The notes under the pieces: generated by a model | What the model was told of the DNA's origin: nothing | The model's database searches: none | The model's input: only the letters and a program-made list of their open reading frames with translations | From: Candidatus Obscuribacterales bacterium | Lineage (GTDB): Bacteria; Cyanobacteriota; Vampirovibrionia; Obscuribacterales; Obscuribacteraceae | Direction: 5' to 3' | DNA: 37,880 bases | NCBI GenBank assembly: GCA_019745415.1 | Contig: JAIETF010000079.1 | Location: 1-37,880, forward strand | Shown: piece by piece, positions 1 to 7,788 of the stretch | How positions within the stretch are numbered: position 1 is the first letter of the stretch | Layout: each line of letters opens with the position of its first letter | Made by a program: the position numbers and the translations under genes

Positions 1-1
1 C

Positions 2-1621
2 AAGAAGTCCAACCAATTGAGGTTTGAAGGCGCAATTCTAGTTGTCACTTACCCGCAATTTCAATTGTCGTCGATCACATACTACTTTCTAGCAATAACG
101 CTGCTTAAGAATGTGAGAAAAAATCTTAGTTGGAGGCTAATTAGTCTAGCTGTGACTGCAGCCCTGCTGACACTTATCCCCACTATTCAGGTATTCAAGG
201 TACTGCCGAATCTCTTTGGCACGAGATTCCTCTATCTTCCTATGGCCTTCCTATTTTCGCTTTTTGGAGTTCTTGTCTCAGGGTTAGAAAAGCGAACTCT
301 GGGGTCAAAAATCATCTGCATGGCACTTCTATCAACCACAATCTGCTGGATAAACCTGGTCCCATTCAAGGAACTCGATCAAATTCAAAGCAGACTGACC
401 GACTATTGTGCGCCATTCATTAACAAAGAAAGCAATGAAAGCAGATTATGCATACTAAATATTCCTTTCAATACAAGATCAGAAGCTCTTTTGGCTGACA
501 TTTGGCAGGCGAGAGTAGCACTTAGCAAAGCCAATCTTGAAAGTTTCTATTCAAGCAATAAAGTCATCACTTCGATTTCTTGCCGTCCTTTTCAAGATCT
601 CTTTGATCCTACAAAGGTCTTGAGACAAAGTCAGAAAGCTAAAACCAAGCTATTAATCGTAAATCCAGGCGAAAAAAATCCATTTTTCTCGCCTGACATA
701 TCCATAGCAAAAGATTGGAGCACAGATTCTAATGAAAGATTACTTTTGCCTGCAAACCTAACTAAAGAGATAAATCACAGAATCTCCTACATACCAATAA
801 CTGACGAAAATAATGTTGCAAAATCATTTCGAGAATGCGAATGGATAGAGATAGATCTTCGGAAGTATGGAAGTACACTAAAGAGTAGCCAAATCGTCTA
901 TGCATTTCCCAGGTACAACAATCTTCCACAAGAGAGATTCACTTTAGTCTGGGAAACAGATCTGACCCAGTCAATTTTTCCAGGACCATGCCTATCGGCA
1001 GTGCATCCAAATAATGTCAATGCAACCTCAATCACTTATCGTTTTCCAGTTGCTGACAAGGTATCATTTCGCGCAGCAAGTAGGCTTAAGAGTCTAACTT
1101 TTCTTGGTCTAGAACCAAATTGGAAGATTGAGCGGATCGAGCTTTGTCGAAATCGGCTTATACCAAGAATTAGTCCATTAACTGACCAAACGATGGAAAA
1201 AACGCAAACCATTGCCAGAGTTGAGACTGATGAACTTGAAAATATTCTTGTAACCTCAGGGAAACTAGAGTTTCAATTTGACGAGGGAATGAAAAAGTAC
1301 TTCTCCCATTACAGGGTCGAGGTTAGCAGGGCAGACCAAACTTTTGCGGATCTGGATGAGACCTTGATTGCAGCCAAGCCCACTAAATCGCTGACCACAA
1401 GCTTCGAGACAGAGTCGAGGAGATTCTCAATCGATACATCCAAGCTACCGCAACAAGGACTCTACCAACTAAGAGCAATCGGACTTGATGAAAACGGCAA
1501 TGAAGCAGGATTCTATAGCTTCCCAGAAACCATACTTTACAAGAGGTCTGGCTTCCAGAAGAATAGCTATAGAACTTCTGCAGTAGACCGACTGCAATTC
1601 GAGATGAAACCAGGAATCTAG
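2..1621 (+). CDS. C-terminal part of a large membrane protein, possibly GT-C glycosyltransferase-like (5' partial)
   Basis: The frame is open from the first bases of the window, so the true start lies upstream; the TTG at 17 is only the first in-frame start-like codon. The visible part begins with several hydrophobic segments, roughly the first 110 residues, separated by short basic loops. One carries TRFLYLP, which resembles the RYLYLP loop of GT-C/TMTC-type membrane glycosyltransferases. About 400 soluble residues follow. The last 110 or so look like a fibronectin-III-type beta-sandwich (alternating hydrophobics, QLRAIGLDENGN near the end). The gene is visibly richer in A/T than its neighbours. 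It converges on the next gene with a 6-bp gap. The glycosyltransferase link is a weak inference; it could be another polytopic protein with an exported beta-rich tail. Confidence 0.6.
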   Translation, partial: KKSNQLRFEGAILVVTYPQFQLSSITYYFLAITLLKNVRKNLSWRLISLAVTAALLTLIPTIQVFKVLPNLFGTRFLYLPMAFLFSLFGVLVSGLEKRTLGSKIICMALLSTTICWINLVPFKELDQIQSRLTDYCAPFINKESNESRLCILNIPFNTRSEALLADIWQARVALSKANLESFYSSNKVITSISCRPFQDLFDPTKVLRQSQKAKTKLLIVNPGEKNPFFSPDISIAKDWSTDSNERLLLPANLTKEINHRISYIPITDENNVAKSFRECEWIEIDLRKYGSTLKSSQIVYAFPRYNNLPQERFTLVWETDLTQSIFPGPCLSAVHPNNVNATSITYRFPVADKVSFRAASRLKSLTFLGLEPNWKIERIELCRNRLIPRISPLTDQTMEKTQTIARVETDELENILVTSGKLEFQFDEGMKKYFSHYRVEVSRADQTFADLDETLIAAKPTKSLTTSFETESRRFSIDTSKLPQQGLYQLRAIGLDENGNEAGFYSFPETILYKRSGFQKNSYRTSAVDRLQFEMKPGI

Positions 1622-1627
1622 GGGTTA

Positions 1628-2230
1628 CTATTGCTCCGCAGGTGGTGCAGCATTCTGCGCACCTTCAGGTGAAGCAGTACCAGTCTGAACCGGAGGAGAC
1701 ACTGTATAGGTCCAAGTTGCTTTCAACTTTGGATCATTCATAGTGAAGGTAGTGATTTGGGCTTTCTCAAAATAGTCTTTTACAGGATCGACTATCTGAT
1801 GACGTTGTTCTTTATCCTGCAATGCGACTTCGCAGTTGACCTCTACCGGTCCCTCGCTATTCTTATCAACCTCGGCGCCACCTCTTAACCACTTGAAGGA
1901 AGCAGTACCACCTATACCTGTAACGCCCTCGGTTATTTTCCCCTCGATAATCTGCCTTGCATCTAAATAGGTCACTTTTGCCATGGGGTCCTCTGGCTGA
2001 GGCTTTTTATTCATCAACTGACCAACCCAGCTGCCCTGAGCCATAACTATAAGTCCCACAATCACTGCCATGATTGCCCCAACAATAGGCAGAAGATTTA
2101 TGGGCGGCTTTCTGCTTTCCTCGCCCAACATTTTGCTATAGCTTCTGCGACGACGTTGCGGGGTTCCGCAAGAGGGACAAACCTCCTCATGCCCGTGCAG
2201 AGGTACCTTACAAGTAGGACAATCGTGCAT
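1628..2230 (-). CDS. Zinc-ribbon single-pass membrane protein
   Basis: The protein has 200 residues. A zinc ribbon sits at the N-terminus (C4-x2-C7, C18-x2-C21), then an RRRR cluster at 26-29, then one membrane helix at about 44-65. The remaining 130 residues look like a small beta-rich domain, followed by a low-complexity Ala/Pro/Glu tail. The basic cluster before the helix predicts the zinc ribbon inside and the C-terminal domain outside. The ATG start has a GGAAGAG-type SD in front of it. It follows the rhomboid gene by 95 bp on the same strand and may be the last gene of that transcript. The ribbon architecture recurs in the 252-aa protein near 31 kb. No function is recognised; a protein-protein or sensing role is only a guess. 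Confidence 0.75.
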   Translation of the reverse strand: MHDCPTCKVPLHGHEEVCPSCGTPQRRRRSYSKMLGEESRKPPINLLPIVGAIMAVIVGLIVMAQGSWVGQLMNKKPQPEDPMAKVTYLDARQIIEGKITEGVTGIGGTASFKWLRGGAEVDKNSEGPVEVNCEVALQDKEQRHQIVDPVKDYFEKAQITTFTMNDPKLKATWTYTVSPPVQTGTASPEGAQNAAPPAEQ

Positions 2231-2325
2231 TTATCTCTTCCATAAAACCGTAGCTATAAATCTAGCATCATTTGCGCTTTAGTAAACTCCCAGCAATCAC
2301 CTATATTTTCGGCAAACGACGGTGC

Positions 2326-3996
2326 CTAGATAAACGTTTGAGTGCCATCAACCTCACCTTCCAGCGAAGCCAAGCTTGCAGGATCTCTCACAGAAATGAG
2401 TGAGCCCATCAAGAAACCTGATAACAATCCGCCCAAATGGGCGAACACAGCAATGAAGGGTATTACATGGTCAAGTACCATTTGGAATAGAGTCAATCCA
2501 CCCATAAAGCTAAGGTAGCGGAGTTTGAGGTTGCGCGGCAATATCTTTATTTTGTAAATACCAACAGCGCAAGCGGCAAAGACAGCCTGAATGGCTCCTG
2601 AAGCCCCCACTGCAATCTTATCTGAGAGAAAAAGATGAAAAACTCCTGAAAGTATCCCACCTACAAAGTAAATTGCGAGGAACCTGCTTGAGCCGAAGAT
2701 GTTCTCAGCGATTCGCCCAAAAACGTACAGTCCAATTAGATTAGAGCCTATGTGGAGTACATCACTGTGATAGAAGAGATAAGTAATGAGCCTGTAATAC
2801 TGCTCTCTCTTCACAACCGATTCAAAATCCACCCCCATTGAAAGTGGACTAATTGGGCTTTCAACTGGAATTCCAAGTGGCAGAAGAAAACTGACTGAGA
2901 CAACAAACATCATTATCGATGTAATACAAATTACGTTCACACATATTGATTGTCTTCTTGGAGAGAGAATTTCTTGGATAAATGCCGCTCGTTTGAAGAG
3001 CTGCCAAATGGAAGAAACTTCCCTTAGTACGGAAGGGTCATTTGGGTCAATTTTCCTGTCTAATGATCCGCCTTCAACCAAAGGGGTCATCAAACGAGAA
3101 GCACGGCTTTGAATCAGATGGACTTTAGACTTAGAGCAATCTTCTAATAGAGCTTGAGCGCGAGTTCTGTCGCCACATGCCAACTCGCACCTTGCGCTCC
3201 AAAGACTTATTAGACCAGGAGCTAGTCGAGCTTTTGTTGCCTCAAGGACTCTTACCAGTTTATAGAACTCGTGCCGTGCACCTGTGAGACTAAAGAAGGG
3301 TAAGACGCTTGTTGCTATGCTTGAGAGCGGGAAAATTGACTCTTCGAAATGTGCGTCTCGAAGTTTATCTGCGGCGTCCTTCACTTCACCAAATTCCAAT
3401 TTCATTCTGGCTATGAGAAGACCGAGACTGCGAGAAAAAACCTCATCGTCCTTTACGAGCTCATTATAGAGAGAATCTACTTTCTCCCAATTCCAGAGAA
3501 TCGCCTCTCCATCAATCTTGTACTTAAGCGGCCAAGGTTTGAACATGGGAGGAATATCTTTCTCCGCCAACCATGGCTCTAGATATTTCTCAGCTTCGGA
3601 GGGTTTCTCTAAGAGGTAAGCCGCATAAGCCATGTGTAGGTCGTGGCGAAATTTCCCAGATTTTCCCCAAATAAGCCAAGGTTCTATATTTGCCCAAGTT
3701 TCTATAGCGCTTGCATCGAGATCGTACATAGCATCAGTCAGCGCCTTGCTCACATAAATTGCCGGCACATGAAAAAACAAGAGTAGGCACCAGCCTGTCC
3801 AAATCGCCAGCTGTTCGTCCTTTACCACAAGAAGTGGAACCAAAATGCCGGTTAAGACGATTATTGGCTGCAAAACATTTAGGGCTCCCCAGCTTAGCGG
3901 TTGCATCAACCTCACGAATAATGAAAGCCCGGAAAGGGCAAACAAAAAGGATAGATGAACCCAAACTATGCTAAGACTTGGAATCAAGTGCCACAC
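2326..3996 (-). CDS. Rhomboid-family intramembrane serine protease with long N-terminal extension
   Basis: The C-terminal membrane domain (about 350-535) carries the rhomboid hallmarks: H410-x4-H415-x3-N419 in the second core helix, GASG with the nucleophile S466, and H520 in AHLGG, giving the Ser-His dyad. Such enzymes cleave transmembrane substrates inside the bilayer. Residues 1-90 hold two or three further hydrophobic segments. Residues 95-330 are helical and TPR/SEL-like (repeated Ala/Leu/Glu helices such as AYAAYLLEKPSEAEKYL), so 556 residues is about twice the core length. The start is GTG and overlaps the end of the upstream epimerase gene by 13 bp, suggesting translational coupling. 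Family assignment is firm from the motifs. Substrate and the role of the helical insert are unknown. Confidence 0.9.
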   Translation of the reverse strand: MWHLIPSLSIVWVHLSFLFALSGLSLFVRLMQPLSWGALNVLQPIIVLTGILVPLLVVKDEQLAIWTGWCLLLFFHVPAIYVSKALTDAMYDLDASAIETWANIEPWLIWGKSGKFRHDLHMAYAAYLLEKPSEAEKYLEPWLAEKDIPPMFKPWPLKYKIDGEAILWNWEKVDSLYNELVKDDEVFSRSLGLLIARMKLEFGEVKDAADKLRDAHFEESIFPLSSIATSVLPFFSLTGARHEFYKLVRVLEATKARLAPGLISLWSARCELACGDRTRAQALLEDCSKSKVHLIQSRASRLMTPLVEGGSLDRKIDPNDPSVLREVSSIWQLFKRAAFIQEILSPRRQSICVNVICITSIMMFVVSVSFLLPLGIPVESPISPLSMGVDFESVVKREQYYRLITYLFYHSDVLHIGSNLIGLYVFGRIAENIFGSSRFLAIYFVGGILSGVFHLFLSDKIAVGASGAIQAVFAACAVGIYKIKILPRNLKLRYLSFMGGLTLFQMVLDHVIPFIAVFAHLGGLLSGFLMGSLISVRDPASLASLEGEVDGTQTFI

Positions 3997-4805
3997 CTGG
4001 AACTGGCTATTTCATCTAGACACTGTCCATAGTTGTCAACAGGACGAAACTGGATAGGCATTGCTAGAGGCTGGGGAATTGCCCGGACAAATCTCTCTGT
4101 AATCAATTGAGGACGGGTAATCGCCGAACCTACAACTACAGAATGAGCGCCAAGTTCGAAAGCCTCTGTCAACTCTTCCGGTCTCCAAACCCTACCCTCA
4201 AGTATCACTGGAACTTTCAGATGGGCAACCAGTTCCTTCAGAAGTTCCAAACCAGGTCCACTATCCTTTGGCAAAGAGGTTTCGGCTGTGTATCCAAACA
4301 ATGTTGTAGAGACGATATCAGCGCCAGCTTGGGCAGCGTTCAGACCTTCGGAAAAGGTCGCACAATCAGCCCAAACCAGGCGTCCCAGTTCGGCATGAAT
4401 CTTCGCAATAGTTTCAGCTAGACCAAGATTGTCTGCCCGCTTCCTGCCAGTTGCATCTAGAGCGATTATGTCGGCCCCAGCTTCAGCCAATTGTTGTGCT
4501 TCCAAAAAACTAGCAGTTATGTAAGCCGAGCTAAGTCGATCCAAAGCAGGCACATCAGCCTTAGTAAGACCTACAATCGGCACGAAGCCTTCATAGAGCT
4601 TATCAACAGACTCTCTGACGTATCTGATGTTCTCAATTCCCTCTAAACGGAGCCCCCCACAGCCACCATTTAGAGCAGAAAGAGACAATGCAAGAATATG
4701 ACTCTTGTGGCAAAGCGGCTCCCCGAATGAGGCCTGACAGGAAACCACTAGCTTACCTTTCAGTGCACTGAATACAGAGTCCTTGTTATTGAGGTGATTT
4801 TCCAC
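3984..4805 (-). CDS. nanE: N-acetylmannosamine-6-phosphate 2-epimerase family (NanE-type TIM barrel)
   Basis: NanE enzymes interconvert ManNAc-6-P and GlcNAc-6-P in amino-sugar catabolism. Family features seen are VVSCQA near residue 20, a Lys in GLTK (K82, in the place of the catalytic lysine of the family), IALDAT at about 114-119, ADCATFSEG at 146-154, STTLFGYT at 166-173, and ILEGR with E203, in the place of the catalytic glutamate. The protein has 273 residues, about 40 more than typical NanE; the extra residues form a C-terminal tail after the barrel. The start lies 14 bp after the aldehyde dehydrogenase stop, and the 3' end overlaps the rhomboid start. No sialic acid lyase, ManNAc kinase or transporter is in the window, so the physiological substrate is not shown by context. 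Confidence 0.85.
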   Translation of the reverse strand: MENHLNNKDSVFSALKGKLVVSCQASFGEPLCHKSHILALSLSALNGGCGGLRLEGIENIRYVRESVDKLYEGFVPIVGLTKADVPALDRLSSAYITASFLEAQQLAEAGADIIALDATGRKRADNLGLAETIAKIHAELGRLVWADCATFSEGLNAAQAGADIVSTTLFGYTAETSLPKDSGPGLELLKELVAHLKVPVILEGRVWRPEELTEAFELGAHSVVVGSAITRPQLITERFVRAIPQPLAMPIQFRPVDNYGQCLDEIASSRCGT

Positions 4806-4819
4806 TTGCAGCTTTGTAC

Positions 4820-6274
4820 CTATTGCACCTGATTATTCAAATTGAGACAAATAAATTTTGGCTGCGTCATCTCCATCAAGGCGTAACGAACTCCCTCTAG
4901 GCCAAGTCCTGATTCCTTACGTCCGCCATACGGCATGTGGTCAGCGCGGAAACTCGGTGTGTCGTTCACTATAACACCACCAGCATCAATACCACGCGCC
5001 AATTTGAATGCGACATCAATATTAGTGCTGAAAACTGCCGCCTGCAATCCGTACTTAGAATCATTCATCAATGCAAGAGCATCATCTATAGTGTCATATT
5101 TCATAACAGACACTACCGGTCCAAACACTTCCTGACATACAACACTCATATCGCTGGTGGTATCAGCAAGGATAACCGGCGTTAAACAGTTGTTGCCTTT
5201 CTGCTGACCGCCAAACACCAGCTTGGCACCAGCCTTTACTGCATCCTGCACCCACTGACATGTCTTTTGGACAGATCCGCTATCTATCATCGGTCCGACA
5301 TCAGTTTTCTCGTCCAGAGGATCTCCGACTGTTAGGGCACCGACAAGAGAACTAAACTGCGAGAGAAACTTCTCATAAATTCTCTCTTGCACATAAACCC
5401 GTTGGACTGAAATACAAATCTGTCCAGCGTGCGCATAGCCGCCTCGACATGCAGCTTTAGCAGCCAATTCAATATCTGCATCAGAATGAACCACAATACC
5501 AGCATTGCCGCCAAGTTCTAGAATTACCCGCACTCCAGGATGAACTTCGCCTCTCAGGCGCCAGCCAACTTCCTGGCTGCCTGTAAAGGTTAGAACAGCA
5601 ATACGACTATCTCTAACCAGGGCATTCCCTTTAGAACCACGGCATGGTGTCAAAATTAGCGCTCCCTCGGGTAGCCCAGCTTTAGCGAGCAAGGCAGCCA
5701 GCTTAAAGCTGGAAACAGGGGTGTTAGATGAGGGTTTAAGCACAACTGTATTGCCTGCAGCCAAAGCTGGAGCCAGCTTGTGTGCAACTAGATTGAGAGG
5801 AAAATTGAAAGGAGTAACGGCGGCAACGACCCCCACCGGCTCTCTCAACACCATAGCCAGACGAGCTTCGTTACCAGCCAAGTTATCCATAGCCAACTGC
5901 TCGCCATCTAGGCTGAGTGCCTCGCGAGCCGCAATTGCGAAGGTGTTGGAGGCTCTGCTGACCTCGATTCTGGCATCTTTGATCGGTTTGCCGCCTTCAA
6001 GTGATATTGTTCTAGCCAAGTCTTCAAGATTCTCGAGGATAAGCCTTGATGCGTTATTTAGAATCTCAGACCGCTTGTAAGCAGGCATTGACTTCATTAC
6101 CGAATGAAAGGTCTGTTTAGCTTGCTCTAGAGCCATATCGATGGCTTTCTCATCGGCCTGCCCGATGGCAGCCACGACATCCCCCGAATAAGGACTTTTG
6201 ACTTCCACAAACTCATAAGAACTTTCGGACAGTCCCTGAATAGCCAGCGGGTACTTGACAATTTCTTTGAGCAT
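4820..6274 (-). CDS. NAD(P)-dependent aldehyde dehydrogenase
   Basis: This is a full-length 484-aa member of the aldehyde dehydrogenase superfamily, oxidising an aldehyde to an acid or acyl form. Visible catalytic features are N157 in TPFNFP, the cofactor lysine K180 in VLKPSS, general base E253 in LELGGN, nucleophile C287 in GQICIS, and EVFGPV further on. The general look (EVGWRLR, GPMID, GGRKESGLG) is closest to lactaldehyde/phosphonoacetaldehyde/non-phosphorylating glyceraldehyde-type enzymes, but substrate cannot be fixed by eye. The ATG start is preceded by AAGGA at about 10 nt. It is the first gene of a minus-strand run with nanE and the rhomboid gene, so its transcript probably starts in the 270-bp divergent region shared with the M23 peptidase. 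Confidence 0.92.
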   Translation of the reverse strand: MLKEIVKYPLAIQGLSESSYEFVEVKSPYSGDVVAAIGQADEKAIDMALEQAKQTFHSVMKSMPAYKRSEILNNASRLILENLEDLARTISLEGGKPIKDARIEVSRASNTFAIAAREALSLDGEQLAMDNLAGNEARLAMVLREPVGVVAAVTPFNFPLNLVAHKLAPALAAGNTVVLKPSSNTPVSSFKLAALLAKAGLPEGALILTPCRGSKGNALVRDSRIAVLTFTGSQEVGWRLRGEVHPGVRVILELGGNAGIVVHSDADIELAAKAACRGGYAHAGQICISVQRVYVQERIYEKFLSQFSSLVGALTVGDPLDEKTDVGPMIDSGSVQKTCQWVQDAVKAGAKLVFGGQQKGNNCLTPVILADTTSDMSVVCQEVFGPVVSVMKYDTIDDALALMNDSKYGLQAAVFSTNIDVAFKLARGIDAGGVIVNDTPSFRADHMPYGGRKESGLGLEGVRYALMEMTQPKFICLNLNNQVQ

Positions 6275-6444
6275 TTTTATGTAGTCCTTCGATAAAGAGG
6301 AATTAATAATACGGAAGCAAACTCACCAATTCTTGAGGTCCAAGCCAAATATATATCTAGCTGTGACAACTCCATGGCGGTTATGCAGTATTAACAGCAT
6401 CAAATTATATCTAAATCGAACTAAGGTTCCAGTGAACGTCCCAC

Positions 6445-6473
6445 TTGAAAAGCACTTAAACCAAGTTCAGAAT
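6445..6473 (+). promoter_or_regulatory. Candidate sigma-70-type promoter for the M23 peptidase gene
   Basis: TTGAAA at 6445-6450 and CAGAAT at 6468-6473 are separated by 17 bp: 5/6 and 4/6 matches to the consensus hexamers. The spot is 70-100 bp before the M23 start, inside the 270-bp divergent region. On the opposite strand a perfect TATAAT (6404-6409, minus) could serve the aldehyde dehydrogenase, but I see no good -35 for it. Confidence 0.35.
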
Positions 6474-6571
6474 AAAGGAAATTCGAGGTTTTCAATGGTA
6501 AATTATTAGCTGGCAAAGCATGGTGAGTCACAGCCGTAAAGGCAATGCAGGATATTTTGATTCTGGAGCTT

Positions 6572-7783
6572 ATGCAAGCGAAAACAAATCGAACCGCAGC
6601 TCTTCTAGCACTATCGGTGCTTGCTTCTATGCAAGTCTCATCGGAAGCGCGTGAGCACGCAATCAGCGTCTCTTCTCAATCGGCGCTCTATGAAACGCAG
6701 ATTAGCGCGACAGAAGCTAAGAAACGGCTACTGCAGCAAGAGCGACAGAAACTGGAAAGCCAAAAACGCAGCTACCATGAAAAGGCAATGCAACTTCGCA
6801 GAGCCGAGGGCAAAGCTCTCAAGAAATTGAATGTTATTCAGAAGCAGCTTAATCAGACAACAGGGCAACTTAAGAACACCAAGCAAGCTGTTGCGGTTAC
6901 TGAACACAAGATGGTAGAAACCCAAGCCAGAATTGCTACGGTTCAGAATAAAGAAGGTAGTCTCAAAGCCTGCGCCAGCAGAAGACTTAGAGAAATCTAT
7001 GAAGGCGAACGCTTATCTTTCGTCGAAATGCTATTTCAAGTAGACAACCTTCAAAGTCTCTTGGATAGACTGTATTACCAAGAAAGAGTAGCGGAGCAGG
7101 ATCGCAAACTAATCGAAGAGCTAAGAGCAAGACAAGCTCAGCTAGCCAAACACAAAGAAGCGTTATCAGAGAAAAAGAATGCCTTGGGAGAGATGGTCTC
7201 TCAGATTGCACAGAAAGCGATGGCTATAGCAAAGGAAAAGCTAAGTCAGCAACAAGTGGCAGACCAGTTGCGCAGCCAAAGGGCATTTTACGAGCAGGCA
7301 GAGAGACAACTTGCTAATGAATCGGCAGCTCTTGAAACCCAGATCTTTCGCATGGAAAACAGCAACCGCAAGAGAGGCGGACCGATTGCTGTAGGAAGCG
7401 GAAATATGTGCATGCCATTGAGAGCACCGGTCACCTCACCCTTCGGCTGGAGATCGCACCCGATCTTCAGAGTGCGGAAATTTCACACAGGTGTTGACTT
7501 AGCAGGGCCAAACCGCTCACCAATTCGCGCTGCAGACGGCGGCAACGTTCTATTCACTGGCTGGTATGGCGGCTACGGCAAGGTAGTGATTGTCAGCCAC
7601 GGCAACAATATGGCGACCCTATACGCCCACCTCTCAAGAATTGCTGTATCTGTCGGTGATAACGTCGCTAAAGGTGATGTCATTGCCTACGAAGGAACCA
7701 CAGGCTATTCAACCGGACCCCACTTGCACTTCGAAGTTCGAGTCAATGGTAAGCCGCAGAATCCCCTTAGCTACGTAAGGTAA
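6572..7783 (+). CDS. Exported M23 (LytM-type) murein endopeptidase with N-terminal coiled coil (EnvC/NlpD-like)
   Basis: I prefer the ATG at 6572, preceded by GGAG, because it gives a clean signal peptide (MQAKTNRT, a hydrophobic stretch, then VSSEA). An in-frame ATG at 6545 would add nine residues, and the numbering below uses that longer form. Residues 40-280 are a long heptad-rich coiled coil dense in Glu, Lys, Gln and Arg. The C-terminal domain has the M23 zinc motifs H314-x3-D318 and H393-x-H395, plus the conserved YAHLS and GTTGYSTGPHLHFE segments, so catalytic residues are intact. Family members cut peptide cross-links in peptidoglycan or, when degenerate as in EnvC, activate amidases; the intact sites favour an active enzyme. 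It converges on the kinase gene with a 5-bp gap. Confidence 0.92.
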   Translation: MQAKTNRTAALLALSVLASMQVSSEAREHAISVSSQSALYETQISATEAKKRLLQQERQKLESQKRSYHEKAMQLRRAEGKALKKLNVIQKQLNQTTGQLKNTKQAVAVTEHKMVETQARIATVQNKEGSLKACASRRLREIYEGERLSFVEMLFQVDNLQSLLDRLYYQERVAEQDRKLIEELRARQAQLAKHKEALSEKKNALGEMVSQIAQKAMAIAKEKLSQQQVADQLRSQRAFYEQAERQLANESAALETQIFRMENSNRKRGGPIAVGSGNMCMPLRAPVTSPFGWRSHPIFRVRKFHTGVDLAGPNRSPIRAADGGNVLFTGWYGGYGKVVIVSHGNNMATLYAHLSRIAVSVGDNVAKGDVIAYEGTTGYSTGPHLHFEVRVNGKPQNPLSYVR

Positions 7784-7788
7784 GAGAT

